The notes: generated by a model not told the origin, from the sequence alone. 64,000 nt of DNA from Cheiracanthium punctorium (GCA_038373885.1 JAWZYV010012337.1:62001-126000); one strand, 5' to 3'; positions 1 through 10,333 are shown, counted from the stretch's first letter. Numbers and translations: made by a program.

Positions 1-193
1 TAGAAATGAAAAAGACAAAAACGTGCATTCACTCCGTTCGCTTTTCCCCATCCTTGGCGGGCTCATTCAGATTCACCTTTACTGGCAGCTTGCCAGTTTT
101 CCACGCTAAACGCAATCAGACAGTATGCAGTTCTCCGGAGGGGGTGTTTTGTAATCTTAAATATTTTTCATTCTTAATTGATCTCCAGCATCA

Positions 194-400
194 TTACAAA
201 TAAAAAACTACTAATACAGAAAAGAACTGTTTTCTTGCTTTAGAACAGCTTATACACTTGGCGCAGTCTTTCGGGCCAGCCACGTAATGGTATTCTTCAC
301 GACAGCAAGGTAGATATTCACAATGGCGTGTTAATAAAGAAATTAGCCCACTCAGTATATGATCTTTTCTCTTACATATTTTACAGTATGATGAATACAC

Positions 401-436
<36 letters not shown>
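194..436 (-). other. Unrecognised Cys-rich open frame
   Basis: An 80-codon minus-strand frame. Its first dozen residues only translate the CA microsatellite, so the ATG is not a credible start. Residues 39-64 hold six cysteines in the order C-x4-CC-x12-C-x2-C-x2-C, unlike the low-complexity frames around it. I recognise no family. It could be the last exon of a secreted small Cys-rich protein, but no convincing splice acceptor or signal peptide is visible. Chance remains the more likely explanation. Confidence 0.15.

Positions 437-440
<4 letters not shown>
397..440. repeat. (CA)n microsatellite
   Basis: An almost pure AC dinucleotide tract with one G interruption near 405. Confidence 0.95.
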
Positions 441-442
<2 letters not shown>

Positions 443-631
443 AAATAAATTATCAATGAATAGATTTAATTAATATAAATAATAAAGAAAAGTTGAGGTA
501 TTCCTGCGAATGGCTTTTTGGTTAGTAGTATGAGAGCTTTCCTAAGACTAACATACAAAAATTTTACGACCGTCAAATGTTGTATAATATTTTTGATAAT
601 CATTTCTCATTAGAAAAAAAAAAATACTTAC

Positions 632-775
632 ACCGTGTACACGAGCATTATATACAATGCTTAGGTCATTTGTATAATAAGGCTCATATTTCATATTTTG
701 TAAATACGCCAGCCATTCATTATTCAAAATGCCTAGGCATTCTGTACGATGTGGACTTTTCATGCATTGCAGCAT
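632..775 (-). CDS. Possible exon with strong 5' splice donor
   Basis: On the minus strand an open frame of mixed, non-repetitive amino-acid composition runs from about 775 to 632. It stops exactly at a consensus donor, read as CACGGT followed by GTAAGTAT (GT at 631-630). A weak acceptor candidate ends in CAG at 744-742, which would give a 110-nt exon. ATG codons at the upstream edge could also make it a first coding exon. I do not recognise the peptide. The plus strand is also open here, so codon bias cannot settle the strand. Treat as a candidate exon only. Confidence 0.25.
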
Positions 776-785
776 GCAAGTATTT

Positions 786-908
786 AGAATTCTTTTAAAA
801 CAATAATCTTATTATTAAAAAACAAAAATAAAAACTGTCGGTAGAGAATATTCAGCGTCTTCTTTTAAATTATAATAAAATATGCCTGAAACTTCTGAGA
901 CATATTCT
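786..908. repeat. Direct repeat copy 1 of a ~120-bp duplication
   Basis: Matches 996-1129 in the same orientation, 210 bp downstream. Both copies share TCTTTTAAAACAATAATCTT near the start and GAAACTTCTGAGACATATT at the end, with small indels between. Confidence 0.8.
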
Positions 909-995
909 ATTATAAATATACAAATACTCTGATGTAATGTCGTGAAAGTATTTGAATAATTATTTTATTATTTAATTATTACAGGTTATAGCTTT

Positions 996-1129
996 AGAGT
1001 TCTTTTAAAACAATAATCTTTTGATTAAAAAAAAAAACAATAAAGATTCTTGGTAGAGAGTATTCAGCTACACAAGCGCGTTCCTTTAAATTAAAACTAA
1101 AATATGCTTGAAACTTCTGAGACATATTT
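996..1129. repeat. Direct repeat copy 2 of a ~120-bp duplication
   Basis: Second copy of 786-908. It carries about 10 extra bases around 1070-1080. On the minus strand this copy lies in a 92-codon open frame (994-1272). The other copy keeps a recognisable short peptide (AEYSLP) only with frame changes. Confidence 0.8.
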
Positions 1130-1482
1130 TTCTGACGTCGCCTGCATTTTATTTTACAGCTGTTCACTGTATTATCAATGGACATAACCGTTAACCAAAA
1201 CGGTCGTAAAAAGGACTGTTGGAATTCAGCTTGTCGCCCATTTCTTCTTTCACAGTGCACTGATTTAAGCACTAAAATTTTTTTTTACAGTTCTGTATAT
1301 CAGCTAAAGTTTTCTTTTACGCTCCGCTCTTAAAACTTCGATAAATCTGAAGCTTTAAAATCGTAAAGCTGTGTTTTTGAAGGGCGAGTGCTTTTCGTTA
1401 TTTTTGGAAATATTTCTGAGAAAATATTCTTAATAAAATATGTTTTTAAAATAATGATTAATATATAAAAATTATTTATAAG

Positions 1483-1483
<1 letters not shown>

Positions 1484-1539
<56 letters not shown>
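1484..1539. repeat. (AT)n microsatellite
   Basis: A pure AT tract that directly abuts the Helitron 3' terminus at 1540. Confidence 0.95.
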
Positions 1540-1540
<1 letters not shown>

Positions 1541-3595
1541 TAGCTGAAGTACCCGTTCTTCGCACGGGAATCAATGGACTTTTTGATATTACGATTTGTG
1601 GGGATTACTATTTATTGTAATAAAGAGATATAGCAAAATGGATATCGCTTTATATTGTGTTCAATAACCATGCATACCGAATTTCAAGGCAATCGTTTGT
1701 ACGGTGCAGAAGGCCATGCGGCGTAGCGCAATCTAGTGCAGAGTTTTAGCAAAACGGATAGGGCGGAAATATTCTTCGCATTCAGATATCGATGAATACG
1801 AAATTTCAGGACGATCGGCTGGACAGCCCTGATGACGCGACATCTAGTGGCAAATTATATAGGAAAATGGATAGCGCCAAACTCTTCCCCGTGTTCAAAT
1901 ATCTATGTATACCTATTTTCATAGCGATCATTTGCGCAGTCAAGAAGTGATACACTGCAGCGCGATCTAGTGGTTAATTAAAGTAATGATTTGCTACAGT
2001 GCCGTCAAGTGGCGAGTTATAGCAAAATGGATAACGCCAAAATATCCTCATTGTTCAAATAGCTATGTATACTGATTTTCATAGCGACCGTTTGAATGGT
2101 CAAGAATTTGGCCTGCTGCAGCGTCATCTAGTGGCGAGTTAAAATAATAGTGCATTGCAGTGCCATCTAGTGGTGAGTAACATCAAAAGGAACACAGTTA
2201 GAATATATTCTTCGTGCTGAAATGTGGAAGTATTTATGCTGGTCAGTCGAACGGTATAGAAGTTGATGCGTTGCAGCGCCATTTAGCGGCAAGTTACAGC
2301 AAAATGGATAGTGAAAAATATTCTCCGTGTTCTAATATCCGCGTGTACCAAATTTCATCAAAATCGGTTGGACGATATTCGCATAGTAAACGGCTGAACG
2401 GAATAGAATTCGACGTTCTGCTGCGCCACCTAGTGGCAAGTTAGAGGAAAACGGATAGCATAAAAAGCTTCTCAATGATAAAAGACTTAGGTGAACCAAA
2501 TTTCATGGTGCAACAGTGCTAGAGTTTTTCAACCTCATACCACATACCAACATTCATTTTTATCTATAACCAGTGTCATTATATATCTCAGTCTCAAATA
2601 AAACCCAGTTTCAAATCTAAGCCTCGCCAAAGTGCCAACATACGCCATTGTGCAAGCGTTTTTTCAGGAAATCATTCGAAGCATTGACTTAGCAGCAATC
2701 AATATGGGAAATGGTTCGACCGCGAAAAAGTAAAGCAAGCCTTTATTTCAAAAGTGGAATCCCTTAATACAGCCGAAAATTTTAAAATTATCAACTATAA
2801 CGTGCTTTATTCATCGTTACTCCGATGTAGTAAATGAGAAGATTTCAATTTTCTGAAATTTGGCGGAATTCCCCCAACTTAAATCAATGTACTCATTTGG
2901 CGAGAATTCTGGAGAAAGATCGCTTGAAATCCCTTAACAACTGCATTATTTCTTCACGGATCATTAAAATTTAACGCTGTATTCTAATAAAACCTTTACA
3001 CTTGTTTTCAAAAATCTATTTCCTTAAGCTCTCAATAAATTGCGCAAGCCGAAATCTGTGCAAACCGCTAGAACTCACTTTTCCAAAAACGGCATTTGAG
3101 CCATTTTATTTTTTCGCCAAACTAAAAAAAATTACCTATTAGCCTCGGAAATCTTCAATTCTTATTGTTTTGCGTATAAAACATTTCATTCCTGCTCCGA
3201 TTTCCCATGCACACGATATTATAATTTAAAAAAAAATAGCCTTACGAATATAAACTAACAAAAAAAATCATTATTATTCTTTTATTTTTACTTTGAGAAT
3301 TTAAAACATCTTATTCGGCAAAATCGCCAGACATGGCAACCACGATCCTTATTTCACACTTTTTTCACTACAGGGGTTACAATTACGGAAAGGTTTTTGC
3401 ATGGAGAACATAAAAAATCTCTTAAATTCCGGGAACGGGCGGACTTTCAAAGTTTTAAAGTGGACTATGATTTATTCTATATTATTTTACATATTTGTGC
3501 AAAATTTCAGGCTGATAGGTCCATTTTTGTGGATTTGTATACAACTCAAATCCACAAACAAACAAACAAACAGAATTTCATTTTTATTTATAAGA
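1540..3595 (-). mobile_element. Helitron-like non-autonomous element
   Basis: Read on the minus strand, the 3' end (plus 1540-1568) has a short hairpin (CCCGT/ACGGG arms, 1552-1568) followed by CTAG and then T, the typical Helitron 3' terminus. The segment 2640-3395 is the reverse complement of the 5' half of the Helitron copies at 50.6-59 kb, including the stretch beginning GATTGTAACCCCTGTAGTGA. The segment 1690-2520 is a degenerate tandem repeat. The 5' limit near 3595 (TCTTATAAATA on the minus strand) is uncertain because the expected flanking A is missing. No Rep or helicase coding is visible. Confidence 0.65.
1690..2520. repeat. Degenerate tandem repeat with ATCTAGTGG core
   Basis: Diverged units carry the core ATCTAGTGG(C/T)GAGTTA followed by AGCAAAATGGATA. 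Cores or variants sit near 1731, 1842, 1965, 2004, 2126, 2165, 2281 and 2428. Spacings are about 111, 123, 39, 122, 39, 116 and 147, so full (~120 bp) and short (39 bp) steps mix. It lies inside the minus-strand Helitron-like element. Confidence 0.75.
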
Positions 3596-3598
3596 ATA

Positions 3599-3638
3599 TA
3601 TATATATATATATATATGCGGCATAGCTACCGAAATTA

Positions 3639-3675
<37 letters not shown>
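3599..3675. repeat. AT microsatellites between two Helitrons
   Basis: Two AT tracts (about 3599-3616 and 3642-3675) separated by a short unique segment. Confidence 0.9.
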
Positions 3676-3678
<3 letters not shown>

Positions 3679-3927
3679 GTACTAGCTGACCCGGCAAACG
3701 TTGTTTCGCCATATAAATTATTCCTAGGATTATTTTAGTAGAAAGAAATGACTAACTTATTGTAAGTTTGTGAGGATGTGGTATATGAGTGGAAGAGGCA
3801 TGGAGCGCTGTGAACGATGCTGGAATATAAAAATAACACAATACCAAACATATATTTTAATTCATTGTAATTTATTCTTTAAATTTATATATATCGCTAA
3901 TTACAATAATTTTACTAAAAAATAATA

Positions 3928-4133
3928 TCAATCCCTTAACGCAATAGAGTATACAATATTTTTTGTTATCCCATCGTTAGATAACTTAAACAAACTGGAT
4001 GACCACTGTATGGTTTGCCCACTCGAGAGCATGCCACGTATAACTGTCCGTGTGAAAAACATGGCGTGCTCAAATCTAATCCACAAAGAGACATAGTTTG
4101 GCCTTGAGACTTATTGATAGTCATTCCATAAAA
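3928..4133 (-). pseudogene. Helitron helicase C-terminal fragment
   Basis: Minus-strand translation gives the PIF1-like helicase signature [10 protein letters not shown], then [15 protein letters not shown], characteristic of Helitron helicase motifs V-VI. After about 45 codons a frameshift moves the reading to a frame containing TKNIVYSIALRD and a stop. A replicative Rep/helicase would drive rolling-circle transposition; only this C-terminal piece survives. Upstream helicase motifs and the Rep HUH motif are not visible in the element, so this is a deletion derivative. Family assignment is firm because the motif is long and specific. Confidence 0.85.
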
Positions 4134-4295
4134 AATTTTACCCCCTCCCCCCCCGAAAAAAAAAGGATGAAAATATGAAACACTTTCAGATTTTAAATAC
4201 GCACTATAGTGCTATAAATTAAAATCGTATCATAATTTATGCGTCGTCCCTATTTTTCGTCCTTATTCCATTAAGTTGGAAAGTGTTATCATTAT

Positions 4296-4562
4296 TCATG
4301 ACTGTGCTGTATTTTTCTTCCTTATTTTATAAAACCCATCTTTGGAATCGAAATCTATCTTAAAATCGCCTACTAAAACTATTTTGCAATCTTCGCCAAG
4401 TATATCACAACTATACTTCACCGTTTTATATATTGTTTCCAACTTTAACGCCTCGACTCTCGCCAAGGAGGCGATGATTAAACATATGCAGTTACCATGA
4501 CGATTTTTTGCATTTATGTAGAAATCGTAATTTAGAATTAAAATGGCGATTTGGAACAACAT
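4296..4562 (-). pseudogene. Endonuclease-like (EEP) coding block in Helitron
   Basis: An 88-codon frame starting at an ATG. Residues 61-70 read IVLVGDFKID, resembling the GDFN motif of endonuclease/exonuclease/phosphatase (EEP) domains carried by some Helitrons and Helentrons. The homologous block at about 24754 preserves GDFNID exactly. Catalytic residues outside this motif cannot be identified, and the domain is far shorter than a full EEP fold (normally above 200 residues). The EEP call rests on one motif plus its Helitron context, so it is tentative. Confidence 0.45.
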
Positions 4563-4714
4563 GTAAGTACAGCATGCCGTTACATTTTTATTTATTTTGG
4601 ATTACCAATTAATGTAGTTTTAATAATTAAATGTCTTCAAATTTCTTAACTGGCGCGTTTATCGCTAGTTTGTTTACTTTAGTTATCACCTAGTTGTTTT
4701 GGGTGCGTTGAAAC

Positions 4715-4881
4715 GGTACTTACGTATTATCCCGGCGGTCACTTCCGCCAAACTACTTTTTCGTAGATTTTAAATACGTTGCCAATTGTATTCCAAACCA
4801 TCAACAATTTCATGTGCACGGCATTTATCTTGGTGAAAAATTGCTTGTCTTGTCGGACCGCCGGGATAATACGTAAGTACC
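4715..4881. mobile_element. 167-bp MITE with perfect 26-bp TIRs and 8-bp TSD
   Basis: The first and last 26 bases (4715-4740 and 4856-4881) are perfect inverted repeats beginning GGTACTTACGTATTATCCCG. The flanks carry the perfect 8-bp direct repeat GTTGAAAC (4707-4714 and 4882-4889). No coding capacity. The related Helitron copy at 24.6-26.3 kb has a single diverged 8-mer (GCTTAAAG) at the corresponding site and no element, an independent empty site. An 8-bp TSD suits hAT or P superfamilies, but the termini do not let me choose. Confidence 0.9.
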
Positions 4882-4992
4882 GTTGAAACTTGTGCATAAC
4901 TCCCAGAGACCCATGACTGCAAAGCTCGCCAAAGTACGGGGATTTTATAGGTTGGCGAGAAAGGGTGCGTTAAAATAGGAATCAACTCTTTC

Positions 4993-5260
4993 TTGTACCA
5001 TAAAACACATCTTTGGAATCGAAATCTATCTTAAAATCGCCTACTGAAACTGTTTCACAATCTTCGCCAGGCATATTCTTCCTGCAGGCATATTCCAACT
5101 ATACCGCAAGGACATTTTATATGCTGTTTGGAATGGGCATCATAATCCATGAGTGTAATCTGTTTTCCTTTCTTGTTCCACAGAGCACTTCTTCGGAATA
5201 GAAATCTATATTAAAATCGCCTAATAAAACGCTTTTACAATATACGTCAGGAGTTTTCTA
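4993..5260 (-). repeat. Two further copies of the endonuclease-like block
   Basis: Segments 4993-5080 and 5171-5250 repeat the ~80-bp core of the block at 4318-4395. They share ATCTTTGGAATCGAAATCTA (first copy) and TTAAAATCGCCTA (both). They are too short and diverged to code for a domain. This is sub-element repetition inside the Helitron. Confidence 0.75.
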
Positions 5261-5637
5261 ACTATACGCGAAATATATTTATAATAAATTGTAGCGTTTT
5301 GGCACCACATTTAGCGATCAATTATCAAAAATTGCAAACCTTGTGCGACTTTCAACATTTTATTAACTTTCCCCCTTCCCTCTCCACATTATCTGGCAAA
5401 CATATTTGAAAAGTGATTCGACACGCTAATGTCTACACAGAAATCCTGATTGAAATGAATAGCACTCGGGGGCTAAACATTTTGGGGTGGACCGCCCTTA
5501 TGACTTAGGGATATGAGACATAGTTAAAAACCTATTCTATGACCTAACGAATATACATAGAAAATTTCATTAAAATTGGTCGAGTGGTTTCGGAGGAGTT
5601 AGGTGACTAACACTGGGACAGGAGAATTTTATATATT

Positions 5638-5642
<5 letters not shown>

Positions 5643-5673
<31 letters not shown>
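5643..5673. repeat. (AT)n microsatellite
   Basis: AT tract directly at the 5' side of the family-2 Helitron. Confidence 0.9.
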
Positions 5674-5676
<3 letters not shown>

Positions 5677-6049
5677 TATAACCCTTATTTTGGTCAGGTA
5701 ACGTGCAGAAACCTAGCTATTGGCCTGTTTTTTTCGATTAAATTGAAATGTGTGCGCGGTGCAGCTTGATGATAGAGCACACCATTTCAATTATCCTTTC
5801 CATATCCGACTATTGTGGATACATGCGATTAGGCTTAAAAGCCCACCTGGTCTCATTTGGCGCTATATATCCAATTTATCCACTCTTTCATTGCCTTAAA
5901 ATGCTATATTTAAACACTTTATTCCGTATAAGCTCGTTAATTGGCACCATGTGCTATCTGCTTTTTTATTTTTATTTCACTTTATCAATAGATTATCTTG
6001 GTATTTCAGTTTACGTATGTTAGCTATTATTTATATATATATATATATA
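5674..6049. other. Unassigned stretch
   Basis: A 91-codon plus-strand frame (5748-6023), hydrophobic in its second half, is open but matches no family I know and has no splice or promoter signal. Otherwise nothing recognised. Confidence 0.3.
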
Positions 6050-6051
6050 TA

Positions 6052-6439
6052 GTGACATTGTATTATAAAACCCGAAAAAAAAACATACAAAAACAAGACA
6101 AGAAACATAAAAATACTATAACCAGCTAATTCATCAGAGGGAGACTGGTCTGCTTGTTAAATACAGGTTTCTGGACTGATTTCAGGAGATTGTGAACTAT
6201 TGCATCGATAGAATTATTGACTATTCAATAATTCTGTCCATACAATAGACAATAATTCTGTCGATACAAGAGTTCACAATCTCCTGACACCAGTCCAGAA
6301 ACCTGTAACTAACAAGCACACCAGTCTCCCTCTGATGAATTAGCTGGTTATAGCATTTTTATGTTTCTTGTCTTGTTTTTGTATGTTTTTTTGACAAAGA
6401 CTGGGTTTTTTTTTTTCAGGTTCTATAATACATTGTCAC
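6052..6439. mobile_element. Foldback (long inverted-repeat) element with TA duplication
   Basis: The two halves are inverted copies of about 165-190 bp. The left end reads GTGACATTGTATTATA and the right end TATAATACATTGTCAC. Inner matches include CAGTCCAGAAACCTGT and AATTAGCTGGTTATAG on the right with complements on the left. TA dinucleotides flank both ends (6050-6051, 6440-6441). The centre is near 6230. No coding frame. Consistent with a mariner/Tc-type foldback MITE. Confidence 0.8.
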
Positions 6440-6517
6440 TATAAACGCGAGAAGTTATATTAGAGCTGCAGTTGCTGCGCTCATAATTTTCGTGACAATT
6501 TTTACTATTTTTTACTT

Positions 6518-6520
<3 letters not shown>

Positions 6521-6559
<39 letters not shown>
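6521..6559. repeat. (AT)n microsatellite
   Basis: Pure AT tract. Confidence 0.9.
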
Positions 6560-6560
<1 letters not shown>

Positions 6561-7022
6561 GTAATGTAAATGTATGTATTTTCTTTTAATGGCCTTAGTA
6601 TAATTTTAACTTTTTAATTCAGAAAATGTTTTAACATTAATATGTGTGAGGCTTGCATTAGAAGTATTACAATTAGAAGGGGATATTAAAGATTAGAAAT
6701 AAAACCCCATATCTTTTATATTACGTGCGCAGTATCGAAGCATAAAATAAAACATGAACTAATACCATGTACTGAACAAACATCCCATTATGTGTCCTTA
6801 GCAGAAAAGAACAATTAAAGCTACAAAATAAAGCACATGATAATAACAAAGAGAGAGATAAAATAATAACCAAGCCACCAGAGAGGGGAAATGCTTTTAT
6901 GTATAGCCTAATTTGAAAAATCAGTTTCCAACACGACTGTTAAACAACAGATAATTTACTTTTGTCTTTCATACATATAGTGAACTGAAGCTTTCACTTA
7001 AAAAAAAAAGAACTTTTGACAC
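6560..7022. other. Unassigned AT-rich stretch
   Basis: No gene, repeat match or terminal structure seen. Confidence 0.4.
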
Positions 7023-7026
7023 TTAA

Positions 7027-7243
7027 CTGCCCCGGGCGTATAAATACGCTTTGCGCAGTCGATGCTTCAACTGCCCAGGACGTATATATACGCCGCTCTC
7101 AAATAATTTCCTCAGTAATTTATTGCTAGTTTTATAAATACTCTACATTTTTTTGACAGGCAATAATTTCAATTTGAAGAAGCGTTCGCCCTACATGTGC
7201 TTATTTCTTTGAAAAGGGGAGGGGAAGTTACATAATATGGCAG
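7027..7243. mobile_element. Small piggyBac-like non-autonomous element
   Basis: TTAA flanks both ends (7023-7026 and 7244-7247), with short terminal inverted repeats CTGCC/GGCAG. The left side carries two direct copies of a ~24-bp module, CTGCCC(C/A)GG(G/A)CGTATA(A/T)ATACGC, at 7027 and 7071. Each module has an inner CGTATA/TATACG palindrome. The doubled, palindromic left end parallels the full piggyBac at 59728. Noncoding. The TIR is short, so the call rests on TTAA plus this architecture. Confidence 0.5.
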
Positions 7244-7269
7244 TTAAGGGGCGAATTATGCTGATTTAT

Positions 7270-7486
7270 AAACTGTCATTTGATGAGGGGAACGTAATTT
7301 CCTATCAAACGGACTTCTGTGAGCATTACTTTTAATGCTTGAGCAGTCAAATCAAAATCTGTGACGTACGTGTAATACAGACATTGCATGATGATGGAAA
7401 TGGTGGATCCAGGCTTTACGGGGGGGGGGGGGGTTCTTAAAGCGCTTTGCACGACCTCCTCCCCCCCAAAAATAATAATTAATCAC
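7270..7486. repeat. 217-bp direct repeat, copy 1
   Basis: Near-identical to 8718-8936, from AAACTGTCATTTGATGAGGG to AAATAATAATTAATC. Contains GGTGGATCCAGGCTTTACGG and a long G run matched by a C run 35 bp later, giving a small G/C hairpin. Copies are 1.45 kb apart in the same orientation. Confidence 0.85.
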
Positions 7487-8239
7487 TTTGTGAGAATTAT
7501 TTGCTTTACTGTACACTTTGGTCAGATCATATGGTTTTTTTTTCTTTTGTTAACTAAGTCTCTTCCAAAAAATTTTTATTTTAGGGTAGCATTTTGTTAT
7601 ATTATACATTTTATTTAATTCAAATTAGGTTTTTTTAGACTCCTAAAACAAATTTATGTATCTTAAAAACCAACTTGTTAAGCCGCAACCAAAATTCTTT
7701 AACATTTAAACTCCCAAAACAAATTTATGCTTCTCTATTTTTCTATTTTCTGTTTTTTCATATGCATGGAAGGAGCGGGTAGAGGTAAAATAGATAAACT
7801 AACTACTACAAAATTATAAACAAATAAAATAACAGTGGAAGGGGCATTTCAGCTTTTTAAGCATAATACACATATGGGTAGATATAAAACAAAATGCACT
7901 CGTGAAAGATTTTCAATATTATTCGCATGTGCACGAAACTGCCTGCTAACCTTGACACGATTTAGCTCTCCGGTTCTTTTTTATTTTTCTACGACCTATT
8001 TGTACTGCTTCATCCACCTCCCCCCTCCGGCACGGATAACGAGCTCCTTAACTCCCCATCTGTCAGCCCCCTTTTAGCACGACTTGCGTCATTGTCGCCC
8101 CGACGCCCCAGAAGTGGGGCGCAGCACGGCCGGCGTGGTGTGTGTGTGGGGGGGGTGAAACCCACTGGAGCATACACAAGCTTCTTAGCTTCCCTGGTCC
8201 TGCGTCGTCTAAGTCCACTTCTCTCTCAACTCTACTCAC
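7487..8239. other. Unassigned; local GC-rich patch
   Basis: Positions 8090-8160 are unusually GC-rich and hold a GCCCCA/TGGGGC hairpin near 8104-8120. Overlapping short frames on both strands there look like consequences of GC content. No gene recognised. Confidence 0.35.
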
Positions 8240-8425
8240 CCCAAAGACTAGCCGATATCGGACCATTGCGTGCGTAGAAGTCGTTTCCTTTCGATTGCGC
8301 GAGCTTAGTTTGGTAGCACAGGATTGACATCACTAACTTACCACCATGCCAATGCCGAGGCTGAACCGATAATTCCGGTGTCATCCCGTCACATACGCGA
8401 TAGGGCTGTGTTTGCTGGGGTAGAG
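8240..8425. repeat. Dispersed repeat family (CGATAGGGCTGTGTTTGC), copy 1
   Basis: Shares CCAATGCCGA(G/C)GCTGAACCG, CCCGTCAC and the terminal CGATAG(G/A)GCTGTGTTTGCTG with 20900-21146, and the terminal motif in reverse with 18770. Probably a non-autonomous DNA element whose terminus is AGCAAACACAGCCCTATCG. No TSD identified. Confidence 0.55.
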
Positions 8426-8717
8426 CTTTGAAAGACAGATGCACCAGCTTCGATGGATAGTGTTACTTTGTGATCCTCCACATATATCAATTATGCTTTT
8501 TTTTTGTAAATGCCGAATATCTGTAAATTACACTTTAGTAATGACTGCCTGTGGACAGTAATGCATTCTAATTGATTTGAGCACTCCTGTAAAATATTTA
8601 TAAATGTTATGCATCATTTTCCATATGGTACATGATTTTGTGCATAGAAATGACATATAAGTTTCGCATTAAACGATGCATATTTTAGGCGGATAGAGCA
8701 CTGACGAACAGAAGAAC

Positions 8718-8936
8718 AAACTGTCATTTGATGAGGGGAACGTAATTCCCTATCAAACGGACTACTGCGAGCTTTATTTTTAATGTCTGAGCAGTCAGAT
8801 CAAAATCTGTGAAGTACGTATAATACAGACATTGTATGATGATGGAAATGGTGGATCCAGGCTTTACGGGGGAGGGGTGTTAAAGCGCTTTGCACGAACC
8901 CCTCCCCAAAAAATAATAATTAATCGATTAAACACT
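8718..8936. repeat. 217-bp direct repeat, copy 2
   Basis: Second copy of 7270-7486, with a shorter G run (8869-8878) and a few substitutions. Confidence 0.85.
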
Positions 8937-10233
8937 TTTGAACCTTGTTGGAGAGTGTTAAAATAGCATTCAGCGTTAGTAAGAAATATGTCACCTACTT
9001 CGGAGTGCTCAAGAATGTTCCCCATTGGTCCAAATGAAATAAATTTTAAATTAAAGATAATTCAAATGATGCGCTTGGAATTCATAATTTCAAAAATAAA
9101 ATAAAATTAGTACCAAATCACTTCCATAGGTTGCGCTATAATACACATAAAAATATTTTATTTACTACTCGGCAAAAAACCGACGCAGCAACACTACCAT
9201 TCGGCAGCTGATTGCTATTTTCAATGATCTTGATAGCTGTATTTTAAGGTCTAATTATGCGTTATGAAAAAAGAATGTTTCTAAAAATTTTATAATGCAG
9301 ATTAGAAGAGGTTTTCACAGCATTTGTGAAACGAAAATGCTAATGTTACAGAAAAAAAAGACGAATCATACACGGATTCGAATGAGTTTTAGAATAATAA
9401 TTCTTTATCTTTACAAAGCACCGAAAAATGTTCATTATATCATTATCGATAACAAAAGTAATGAACTATTAATTTTCAATATTTGCAAACGTTCATTTAC
9501 AGATTACACTCAAGTAAAATTGCAACTTGAATGAGTTTTCTTTTTCTATTTCAGGGATAACAAGATATCATCACAATGATACGGACTTCAAATTTAACTA
9601 TAAGAGATTACACATAACGTGCTGAAGCTGATACTAAGCAATAGCTTATTGCTTTTTTAAATTAATAAAAAACATAAAAACAGAAACCTTTCCAAGATAA
9701 ATCTTACACTTATTTATTTGAAAGTAAACATGTAAACTTACATACTAAATAAATCTTAATACTTCGTAAACAGGTAAAATAAAGTTTAAAAAAAAAAAAA
9801 CAGGAATCCCGATTGGCTAATTACGTATAAATTACTGATTCTTATATTTCATACGTAATTAACCAAACTGATATAGTTTTGCAATAACAGAAAATTCTTT
9901 GTAAAAAGATAGCAGTAATTACATTGTTTTGCATACATTACACCATCGTGTTTACCTAAGTTAATGATACGAAGTAATTGTTTCTAAGATTATAAGAAGT
10001 TATTTTCTGTAGTTATTTCATGCTTTGCATTCTTTTGCTAAGTTTTATGATTATTTATCTTTCTTTTTCTTGGCTGTTTCATACATCTCGTTTGCTAAAG
10101 CTTAATGTATTCCATATAATTTTATAATTTTCCGTAAAAGCTTATTATAAACAACAGGGAATGTACAAAATTGGTAACGCGAATCAATATATATCTTTCA
10201 AAAAGTATTTATTCAGGTTTTAGACACTCATTT

Positions 10234-10235
<2 letters not shown>
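8937..10235. other. Unassigned AT-rich stretch with one hairpin
   Basis: A 16-bp inverted repeat with one mismatch (TTGGCTAATTACGTAT and its complement) forms a hairpin at 9813-9866. A 79-codon frame at 9295-9534 is lysine/isoleucine-rich and unrecognised. Nothing else supported. Confidence 0.35.
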
Positions 10236-10269
<34 letters not shown>

Positions 10270-10333
10270 TATATATATCTATATATCTATCTATATCTAT
10301 CTATCTATCTATCTATATATATATATATATATA
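10236..10333. repeat. Compound microsatellite (AAT)n-(AT)n-(ATCT)n-(AT)n
   Basis: Adjoining trinucleotide, dinucleotide and ATCT tetranucleotide tracts. The 63-codon frame over it is low complexity. Confidence 0.95.

Larger units (their letters stand above)
3682..5642 (-). mobile_element. Complete-ended Helitron (family 2), degraded
   Basis: Both Helitron termini are visible on the minus strand. The 5' end starts TCTCTAATATATAAAATTCT (plus 5642 downward) after a host A. The 3' end is a GGC...GCC hairpin, then CTAG at 3685-3682, then a host T. This is the A|T insertion and TC...CTRR signature. Inside are a PIF1-type helicase C-terminal remnant, three endonuclease-like coding blocks, and a nested 167-bp MITE. 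A second, plus-strand copy of the same family lies at about 24590-26345. Frames are broken, so it is not autonomous. Confidence 0.85.

Noticed and set aside
3397..3738. Two overlapping frames of 113 and 94 codons
   Set aside because: They run through the end of a Helitron-like element and AT microsatellites; the C-terminal parts translate AT repeats.
7270..8936. Direct repeats as possible short LTRs of a retroelement
   Set aside because: No TG...CA ends, no TSD, no primer-binding site, and the interior holds an unrelated repeat family member.
10236..10333. CRISPR-like or other regular array
   Set aside because: Simple microsatellite; eukaryotic sequence with no spacers.
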